Virus record (IMG/VR): IMGVR_UViG_3300042475_004209
Span: 1 to 25,302 of that record
Strand: one strand, 5' to 3'
Source of the DNA: a virus
Length of the DNA: 25,302 bases
Positions 12,269-17,290 of this stretch are shown one piece after another; the first letter of the stretch is position 1, and every line of letters begins with the position of its first letter. Both the position numbers and the translations under genes were made by a program. Below the pieces are notes generated by a model. That model ran no database searches. It had not been told where the DNA came from and worked only from the letters and a program-made list of their open reading frames with translations.

Positions 12269-12351
12269 AGTCTACCGGCGGGGCTGCAGCGGATCGGATT
12301 GTGAACGATTGTTACTACTCAACCCTGCAGCGGGATGGCGGCCGGTAGGGT
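12269..12351. promoter_or_regulatory. Recurrent palindrome between divergent genes, fifth copy
   Basis: GTGAACGATTGTTAC (12301-12315). Rightward, TAGGGT (12346-12351) begins 30 nt after it, and the ATG is at 12398. Leftward, TAGACT (12274 to 12269) begins 26 nt after it, 3 nt off the usual spacing, and the ATG follows 6 nt on. The divergent layout repeats that at 2777-2893, including the short TAGnnT-N6-ATG leftward start. Confidence 0.55.
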
Positions 12352-12397
12352 GTGATCATCGGGGCGGAGACGCTCCACCACCACCACGTCACCAGTC

Positions 12398-12631
12398 ATG
12401 GCCCGAAACCCACAGCAACGCGTCACCGCCGACCCGATGGGCGCTGCCTACTGCCGACCCAGCATCTACGTCTGGACAGCCCCGACCCTGGAGCAGATCG
12501 CCGCCGAATGCCCTGGCCTGTCCCAGGAGATTGACGGCGAACGGCTCTACCTGATCCCCTACAACGGCTGCCAGCTGCCCATCACATTCGGGGCTCTGGA
12601 GCGGCTCTACGCCTACGCGGCCAACACCTGA
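12398..12631 (+). CDS. Small protein, 77 aa, unknown function
   Basis: ATG at 12398 (MARNPQQRVTADPMGAAYCR), 46 nt after the TAGGGT box. The sequence has several tyrosines, a central IAAECPGLSQEIDGERLYLI stretch, and ends LERLYAYAANT. No membrane segment, no zinc motif. No recognised family. It is followed by hairpin B. The leader carries a CAC-rich stretch (CACCACCACCACGTCACC) nearly shared with the leader of the next gene. Confidence 0.6.
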   Translation: MARNPQQRVTADPMGAAYCRPSIYVWTAPTLEQIAAECPGLSQEIDGERLYLIPYNGCQLPITFGALERLYAYAANT

Positions 12632-12644
12632 CCCCCCACGGCCC

Positions 12645-12663
12645 GCCGGGAGCCCATCCCGGC
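12645..12663 (+). terminator. Post-stop hairpin B (terminator/attenuator candidate)
   Basis: GCCGGGA (12645-12651) pairs perfectly with TCCCGGC (12657-12663) around a 5-nt loop GCCCA, 14 nt after the stop of the 77-aa gene. No U-tract. It corresponds to hairpin A at 10089-10111 with one extra G-C pair, a compensated change. Confidence 0.4.
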
Positions 12664-12688
12664 ATCACCTTCACCACCACACGTCACC

Positions 12689-12880
12689 ATGACCACCACC
12701 CTCTGCATCCTCGCCACCCTCCTGGCGATCATCACCATCCCCCTGGTCCTGCTGCTCTACATCACCGAGACCCGGCAGCAGCGCATCAAGCGCTGGCGTG
12801 CCGCCGGCTGGACCCAGCAGCGCATCGCTGATCGGCTGGGCTGCAGCCGCACCACTGTCCGCCGGATGCTCGCGGCCTGA
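12689..12880 (+). CDS. Membrane-anchored helix-turn-helix protein, 63 aa
   Basis: ATG at 12689. Residues 3-26 form a hydrophobic transmembrane segment (CILATLLAIITIPLVLLLYI). After a short linker (TETRQQRIKRWR) comes a compact HTH (AAGWTQQRIADRLGCSRTTV, RRMLAA) of the resolvase/Hin or 'Trp-Thr-Gln-Gln' kind. It ends right after the recognition helix, with no wing or partner domain. Such proteins could tether DNA or a promoter to the membrane. The 'TM then HTH' order is short but not obviously truncated. Both neighbouring intergenic gaps carry small hairpins. Role unknown. Confidence 0.7.
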   Translation: MTTTLCILATLLAIITIPLVLLLYITETRQQRIKRWRAAGWTQQRIADRLGCSRTTVRRMLAA

Positions 12881-12883
12881 CCG

Positions 12884-12913
12884 CCCGCTACCCTGCGGGT
12901 GTCCATTGTGGAC
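12884..12913 (+). other. Two small inverted repeats after the HTH gene
   Basis: CCCGC-TACCCT-GCGGG (12884-12899) is followed at once by GTCCA-TTG-TGGAC (12901-12913). Either could be a weak hairpin or operator. No U-tract. They fill most of the gap between the HTH gene and the phosphoesterase. Confidence 0.35.
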
Positions 12914-12918
12914 AGATC

Positions 12919-13776
12919 GTGCGCCACCACGTCGTCAGGGTTGGCCCGGCACTCCTCGATGTGCGCATTCCTTATAGCTCGAAGTCCGAGGAGTTCCACT
13001 GCCTCCTCGCTTCCGACATCCACCTCGACAACCCGAAGTGCAACCGGGCCCTCCTCGCCCGGCACCTGAACGAGTGCCGCGACCGGCAGGGTGCCGCCTT
13101 CATGTTCGGTGATGTCCTCTGCCTGATGCAGGGGAAGAACGACCGACGCGGATCGAAGAGCAGCATCCGACCGGAGCACCTCGGGTCCAACTACTTCGAC
13201 CTGGTGTTCGGCGAGGCCGCCGACTTCCTCCGGCCCTGGGTCGGCACCCTGGCGATGATCTCCGACGGCAACCACGAGACAGCGGTCGCCGGCCGGAACG
13301 AGGTTGACCCCCTTGACAACGTCATCCGTCGGATGGGCCCCGGCGCTCCGCACCACATGCCCTACCAGGGGTTCGTGCGGTTCAGCTTCTACCAGAAGAA
13401 CGAGCACGGCCCCGGCAAGTCCCGTTCGGTCCTGCTGTTCTTCCACCACGGTGCCTGGGGCGGCGTCGTGACGAAGGGTGTCATGGGCGGGGGGAGGTAT
13501 GCGGTCCTGGCCCCGCAGGCGGGGGTCTGGGTCAACGGGCATAACCACGAGCGCACGATCGCGGCGCACCCCTGCTACCGCGTCACCACCTCAGGCCAGC
13601 AGCAGATCGAGACCCGCTGGCACCTGCAGACCGGCACCTACAAGGAGGAGTTCGCCAGCGGCGGCGGCTGGGCGGTGGAGAAGATCGTCCTGCCGAAGTC
13701 CTTGGGCGGGATCTGGCTGACCCTTCGCCCGCGCCATTCCTCCGGCGTCGACATCATCCCCAGCCCAGCAGCCTGA
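12919..13776 (+). CDS. Calcineurin-like metallophosphoesterase, 285 aa
   Basis: The start used is GTG at 12919; no better ATG is near. All five family motifs are seen: DIH (Asp33, His35), GD (Gly64-Asp65), GNHE (117-120), HH (176-177) and GHNH (207-210). These bind two metals and cleave phosphoesters. Substrates in this fold range from nucleic acids (SbcD/Mre11) to nucleotides and phosphoproteins; this protein lacks any extra domain to narrow it down. It ends convergently with lysozyme: the two stop codons form a shared TGATCA. Codons end strongly in C, in line with the G+C-rich genome. The role in the phage is unknown. Confidence 0.88.
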   Translation: MRHHVVRVGPALLDVRIPYSSKSEEFHCLLASDIHLDNPKCNRALLARHLNECRDRQGAAFMFGDVLCLMQGKNDRRGSKSSIRPEHLGSNYFDLVFGEAADFLRPWVGTLAMISDGNHETAVAGRNEVDPLDNVIRRMGPGAPHHMPYQGFVRFSFYQKNEHGPGKSRSVLLFFHHGAWGGVVTKGVMGGGRYAVLAPQAGVWVNGHNHERTIAAHPCYRVTTSGQQQIETRWHLQTGTYKEEFASGGGWAVEKIVLPKSLGGIWLTLRPRHSSGVDIIPSPAA

Positions 13777-14223
13777 TCAGGCCGGCGGCCACAGCTCGCG
13801 CGGTGTCGCGCCGGTCGCCATCATCCTGGCCAGCCGCTCGGCGCGCTGCCCCACCTGCCGGGCCCACAGCGAGTCGAGCATCATCGTCGCCGCCTGCTGG
13901 TACTGGCCGGTCCGGATCGCCTCGAGGGTGCGCTTGAACTGCAGCAGCCCGGGCAGGCCCAGGTTGAAGGCCATGTCGAGCAGCACCCGCTGCCGCACGT
14001 CATCGAGGGCCGAGGCCCAGGGCAGCGCGCGGAACAGCTCGATCTCCAGCAGCCGGATGTCGCCGTCGAGCAGCATCGCCGACTCCTCGCGGGAGATGCC
14101 GCGATCGTCGAGGTTGCGGCCGACGCCGATCGTCAGCTTGCCGGCGGTGCAGCGGTACGGCTTCAGCCGTTCGCCCTCATGCAGCCGGATCTGGCGGATG
14201 AGGGCGGCGCGGTCGAAGGGCAC
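13777..14223 (-). CDS. Lysozyme/endolysin (glycoside hydrolase family 24, T4-type)
   Basis: 148 aa, GTG start at 14223. The catalytic region LHEGERLKPYRCTAGKLTIG has Glu16, Cys25 and Thr31: the E-8aa-C-5aa-T spacing of GH24 lysozymes, with Cys in place of the T4 Asp20. That Asp/Cys alternation is known in functional phage lysozymes. It cleaves the MurNAc-GlcNAc bond of peptidoglycan at lysis. No signal peptide or anchor is seen, so a holin is needed for access. The stop abuts the phosphoesterase stop. It is the last gene of the late block. Confidence 0.93.
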   Translation of the reverse strand: MPFDRAALIRQIRLHEGERLKPYRCTAGKLTIGVGRNLDDRGISREESAMLLDGDIRLLEIELFRALPWASALDDVRQRVLLDMAFNLGLPGLLQFKRTLEAIRTGQYQQAATMMLDSLWARQVGQRAERLARMMATGATPRELWPPA

Positions 14224-14224
14224 G

Positions 14225-14371
14225 TCAGCGGCCGGGGTGGTAGGGGAAGGACTGGCGGAGCAGCTGCAAAGCCAGCTGGGTGATGGAGTTGGGGCGGATC
14301 TTGGCCATCCCGATGATCTCGCTGATCACGAAGAGGGCGAAGCCGATGTGCTCTGGCTTGAGGTGATCCAT
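14225..14371 (-). CDS. Small conserved phage protein, 48 aa
   Basis: ATG at 14371 to TGA 14225-14227, one nt from the lysozyme GTG. It reads MDHLKPEHIGFALFVISEII and then GMAKIRPNSITQLALQLLRQ, ending SFPYHPGR. A 'ISEiiGmskir.NSi.Qla...l...fPY' pattern is common in small proteins next to phage lysis genes. It is moderately hydrophobic but not a clear membrane span; a holin role is uncertain. Confidence 0.7.
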   Translation of the reverse strand: MDHLKPEHIGFALFVISEIIGMAKIRPNSITQLALQLLRQSFPYHPGR

Positions 14372-14380
14372 GGTGCTGCC

Positions 14381-14923
14381 TCAGCAGTAGTGGAGGAAGG
14401 TGGTCAGGACGTACTTCGGGCCTGACCGTGGCGTCCTCCCAGCATGCAGCCAGGGCCACATCGGGGGGAACAGCAACAGGCTACCGGCACTCGGTCGAAG
14501 CGCCTGCCGCCACAGCGGGAAGTCGGTCTCGCCGCCGTCGCGGACGTCGTTGAGCCAGATCAGGATCGACAGGAACCGCCGGGCGGTGCCGTGGTCGACC
14601 ACGTCAACATGCTCAGGGCATTCATCGACGTGCGGGTTGTAGCGGCTGATCCAGATGTTCTCCAGCGTCAGGTCGTCGGGCCACTGGTGTGGGCCGATGG
14701 CAAGGTCGGAGGAGTAGGCCTCGAACTGTGGGATCAGAGCATCGAGGATGTCGAGCTGCGCTTCGGGCCAGTCGTGGCTGAGGTTGAGCTTCGTCACCCG
14801 GCAGTCGTCATCATCGATCCGATGCTGCAGGTGGTTGCGATGCTCGAAGCCTTCGATCAGGCTGCGGCAGGTGGCGGGGCTGAGCACCGCAGGGTAGATG
14901 CGAACCAGGTCAGCCAATTCCAT
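14381..14923 (-). CDS. 2-oxoglutarate/Fe(II)-dependent oxygenase (prolyl 4-hydroxylase-like)
   Basis: 180 aa from the ATG at 14923, overlapping the L,D-transpeptidase-like stop by one base. A longer in-frame extension upstream is rejected as Pro/Arg-rich shadow. The iron motif H-x-D is His105-Val-Asp107 (CPEHVDVVDHG), with a distal His160 (PWLHAGRTP) and Lys170 as the 2-oxoglutarate contact (PKYVLTTF). GGETDFPL and the SAGSLLLFP strand complete the double-stranded beta-helix. Such enzymes hydroxylate proteins or other substrates and are common in cyanophages. The target is unknown; a lysis/tail neighbour suggests modification of a structural or envelope protein, which is inference. Confidence 0.88.
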   Translation of the reverse strand: MELADLVRIYPAVLSPATCRSLIEGFEHRNHLQHRIDDDDCRVTKLNLSHDWPEAQLDILDALIPQFEAYSSDLAIGPHQWPDDLTLENIWISRYNPHVDECPEHVDVVDHGTARRFLSILIWLNDVRDGGETDFPLWRQALRPSAGSLLLFPPMWPWLHAGRTPRSGPKYVLTTFLHYC

Positions 14924-15432
14924 CAGCCCTCCTGGTAGACGCTGACGAAGACAGCACCGCTGGCGGTGAGGGGCAGGATCCGGTCGCGCAGGTCGGCGTT
15001 GTGGAGACGGATGCAGCCGAGCGTCGGCACCAGGGGCTGGCGTGGTTCCCATGCCCCAGGCCAGCCGCAGGCGGATCCGCCGCCGTGGATCATGATGCCG
15101 GCCCGCCCGTGCCGCTGCTCCTGCCCCTCGAGCTCCACCAGGTCGAAGCTGTACCAGCCATAGGCCATGACGTTGCGGCTGTAGACCGGCACCGGGTCGA
15201 TCTCATAGTCGCGGTAGATCGCGCCGATCTTGTAGAGGCCCGGGGGCGTGTCGGTTCCGACGCCGGCCCAGTCGTAGTCAGACCCCTGCCCACGGGCCAG
15301 GCAGGGGATCTCCCACAGCAGCTGACCAGAGAAGCTGAAGGCCTTCGCCCGCTCGGTGATGTCGTTGACGATCAGGTGGCTGTCGCCAGGCCTGAAGCCG
15401 CAGTCCTGTGGCCGCTTCGTGGGACCGATCAT
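14923..15432 (-). CDS. L,D-transpeptidase-like (YkuD) protein, 169 aa
   Basis: ATG at 15432, ATGA overlap with the small membrane protein. The catalytic block is visible: IMIHGGG (His116) then VPTLGCIRLHNADL (Thr137-Leu-Gly-Cys140-Ile-Arg142), the YkuD H...[S/T]xGCxR motif with catalytic Cys140 and Arg142. The front half has a WAGVGTDTPPGLYKIG strand region usual for this fold. No signal peptide is visible, odd for an enzyme normally exported. L,D-transpeptidases make 3-3 peptidoglycan cross-links or attach proteins; in a phage the likely target is the host wall. Sits in the lysis/late block with lysozyme. Confidence 0.87.
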   Translation of the reverse strand: MIGPTKRPQDCGFRPGDSHLIVNDITERAKAFSFSGQLLWEIPCLARGQGSDYDWAGVGTDTPPGLYKIGAIYRDYEIDPVPVYSRNVMAYGWYSFDLVELEGQEQRHGRAGIMIHGGGSACGWPGAWEPRQPLVPTLGCIRLHNADLRDRILPLTASGAVFVSVYQEG

Positions 15433-15695
15433 GACGCCTGATGCTGCCGCGGGATGTCTGGTCCGAACTCTAGACGCGGCGACAGCATGACCACCACGAC
15501 GGGCATGACGACGGACACAACGACAGCGAGGATGACGCCCTGGGCGATGCGCTTCTCTGCTTCGTTGAGCCGCCGGAACGCCTCGACGATGTCGTCCCGG
15601 TTGTTGGTCATGGCTGTGAGGATGGCATCGAGACGGCCCTCGATGTTCCCGATTGCACGGAGGATGTCTCCGTGACTCACCTCGTGGTCTGGCAT
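15429..15695 (-). CDS. Small membrane protein, holin candidate, 88 aa
   Basis: ATG at 15695 with a strong Shine-Dalgarno (AGGAGG, 5 nt upstream), rare in this window. An N-terminal polar helix (HGDILRAIGNIEGRLDAILT, then NEAEKRIAQG) is followed by one hydrophobic span (VILAVVVSVVMPVVVVML) and a short tail. One TM with a coiled-coil-like N-terminus fits a holin or holin-accessory protein. It lies next to the L,D-transpeptidase-like gene and upstream of lysozyme in the late operon. The function is inferred from position and topology only. Confidence 0.65.
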   Translation of the reverse strand: MPDHEVSHGDILRAIGNIEGRLDAILTAMTNNRDDIVEAFRRLNEAEKRIAQGVILAVVVSVVMPVVVVMLSPRLEFGPDIPRQHQAS

Positions 15696-15735
15696 GCGCT
15701 CCTCCTGCAGCTGAAGGGTAACGGATGGCAGCCGG

Positions 15736-16077
15736 TCAGATCACCGCCTGCAGCCTGACGGTGACGTCGATGACACTCCCCGATCGATGCGTCTCCTGCG
15801 GCGGCTCGAGGTAGACCCAGTAGCGAGGGTCGGAGAGGGTGATGGAGCCGAGCTGAAAGGGGATCGCACCGCTGCCCTGGGTGGCGAAGTGAGAACGGAT
15901 CAGCGCGGCCTCGGTCTGGGTCAGGTTGAGGAAGCTGAGCGACAGGGTCGCACCGGTGCGAGTCGGGCAGGTGCGGAAGCGGATGGCACCACCAGCCCAG
16001 CCCGGCTGTGTCGTGACGGGATGCCGCCCCAGGTCGTAGCTGCGCTCGTTCGGCGCGAGGGCCGGGAAGTAGGCCAT
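15736..16077 (-). CDS. Phage tail-region protein, 113 aa (paralogue of 16517-17047)
   Basis: ATG at 16077, one-base overlap with the upstream stop. It opens MAYFPALAPNERSYDLG, carries LSLSFLNLTQTEAALIRSHF and ends in a beta-rich part (YWVYLEPPQE, DVTVRLQAVI). The 176-aa protein at 16517-17047 shares the FP.L.P..R opening, an LSF..L......LI.SH helix and a Y.W.Y...PPE block, so the two look like paralogues. Possibly a minor tail or tail-tip protein; the role is inferred from position. Confidence 0.7.
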   Translation of the reverse strand: MAYFPALAPNERSYDLGRHPVTTQPGWAGGAIRFRTCPTRTGATLSLSFLNLTQTEAALIRSHFATQGSGAIPFQLGSITLSDPRYWVYLEPPQETHRSGSVIDVTVRLQAVI

Positions 16078-16493
16078 CAGTTCTGGATGGTCACGGTGGT
16101 GGCCGCCAGGGAGAAGGTGCCGGAGGTGGTCGAGACGTCGGTGCCGAAGTCGTTGTAGGCCACCAGCTCATCGGCCGAGCTGGCTCCGCCGCGGGACTTG
16201 TAGTAGACGGCGCCCCGGGCGGTGATGGTGGAGCTGGCCCAGGAGACGGCACCGAACTGGATGGTGGTCCGATCGTTCGCCGTGCTGAGGGTGACGGTGG
16301 CAGCAGAGGTCACGCCGCCGGTGCTATAGCCGGTGCCGGTAACTTCGTTGGTGATGTCGTTCCGCTTGTCGTGAACGTCCTTGTCTGGGGTGTAGGACGA
16401 GGTGACGAGCATCACCTTGAAGGTGTCGGTGTCGGCATCGATCACACCGGTGGCCAGGTCGCGGTGGAAGCTGTTGTAGATCAGGCTGGCCAT
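16077..16493 (-). CDS. Phage structural protein, 138 aa
   Basis: ATG at 16493. The sequence MASLIYNSFHRDLATGVIDA, DTFKVMLVTSSYTPDKDVHD, NDITNEVTGTGYSTGGVTSA, then STITARGAVYYKS, is a beta-rich pattern seen in many phage late regions ('FK.mL.tS.Yt.d...hd....iTnEvtGtGYt.GGv'). It could be a small tail or virion surface protein, and it lacks cysteines. Which particle it belongs to is not visible from sequence. Confidence 0.75.
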   Translation of the reverse strand: MASLIYNSFHRDLATGVIDADTDTFKVMLVTSSYTPDKDVHDKRNDITNEVTGTGYSTGGVTSAATVTLSTANDRTTIQFGAVSWASSTITARGAVYYKSRGGASSADELVAYNDFGTDVSTTSGTFSLAATTVTIQN

Positions 16494-16516
16494 TGAAGGT
16501 GCGCGATGGTTGGAGT

Positions 16517-17047
16517 TTAGGAGGCCGTCGCCAGGCCAGCATCAAGGGAGAGGGTGAGCGTGAGGGCAGCACCAGCAGCGGAGCTTGAGGCGGTGGCGGC
16601 ACCAGGGGTGATGGAGAGGGAGAGGCGAAGGTCAGCACCGACGACGAACATGAGTGCCGCGACTTCAGAGATCAGGGTGACCGAGACGTTGTGAACGAGG
16701 GCGCAACCGCTGGACTGATCGGATGTAATGTCGACGACTTCTGGTGGTGCGTCGTAACGCCAGAGGTAACCGGCGGTCAGGTAGTTCGCAGCGGTGTGAC
16801 CAGAGAAGAGGGCAGAGGGTAGATCGAAGGCGATAAAGTCCGACTCCTGCCCGTCGTAGTGGCTGACGATCAGATCCTTGTCGGCGGTGCTGAGGGCTGC
16901 GAAGGATAGCTCAATGCGTGCATCGCGTGGTGCGCTACCGAGGAGGACGGATTCATAGACGCCGCTGAGGGAGCGGGTGCGCTGCAGCTGGTTTGATGGC
17001 GGAGTGAAGATCCGTGTCGCCGGGTTGAGGGAAGGGAAGGTGGCCAT
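16517..17047 (-). CDS. Phage tail-region protein with low-complexity tail, 176 aa
   Basis: ATG at 17047 (MATFPSLNPATRIFTPPSNQ). The first 120 residues parallel the 113-aa protein at 15736-16077. The C-terminus is an Ala/Leu/Ser/Thr-rich low-complexity stretch (AATASSSAAGAALTLTLSLD). The stop is TAA, one of few non-TGA stops here. It lies 23 nt before the next late gene and 3 nt after the zinc-ribbon gene. Probably a minor structural protein near the tail tip. Confidence 0.7.
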   Translation of the reverse strand: MATFPSLNPATRIFTPPSNQLQRTRSLSGVYESVLLGSAPRDARIELSFAALSTADKDLIVSHYDGQESDFIAFDLPSALFSGHTAANYLTAGYLWRYDAPPEVVDITSDQSSGCALVHNVSVTLISEVAALMFVVGADLRLSLSITPGAATASSSAAGAALTLTLSLDAGLATAS

Positions 17048-17050
17048 GGG

Positions 17051-17290
17051 TTATCGCTGCCAGATGCCTTGAGGACAGAGCGCCTTGGGATCACCGCCGA
17101 TGCGTGCCTTGGCGACCATGAAGCAACCGCAGAGGGCACAGCGGCGGGAATCATGGTTGAACTGCTCGCAGCTGAAGCAGGTGGCGAGCCGCTGGTTGTA
17201 GATGTCCTGGTCGACGAAGCCATTGGTGAGCGCCTGGCCGGCGGTGACGATGAGCGACTCGGCCATGGTGGGGAGATCGGGCATGGTCAT
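17051..17290 (-). CDS. Small zinc-ribbon phage protein, 79 aa
   Basis: ATG at 17290, ATGA overlap with the tail hub gene. It contains CFSCEQF...RRCALCGCFM...KALCPQGIW: Cys38, 41, 51, 54, 56 and 72. This Cys-rich ribbon followed by 'CP.G.W' is widespread in phage late regions and small cyanobacterial proteins. Likely a zinc-binding structural or assembly protein; no function established. Confidence 0.75.
   Translation of the reverse strand: MTMPDLPTMAESLIVTAGQALTNGFVDQDIYNQRLATCFSCEQFNHDSRRCALCGCFMVAKARIGGDPKALCPQGIWQR

Noticed and set aside
12881-12913. Rho-independent terminator after the HTH gene
   Set aside because: Stem is only 5 bp and lacks a U-tract; kept as two small inverted repeats only.
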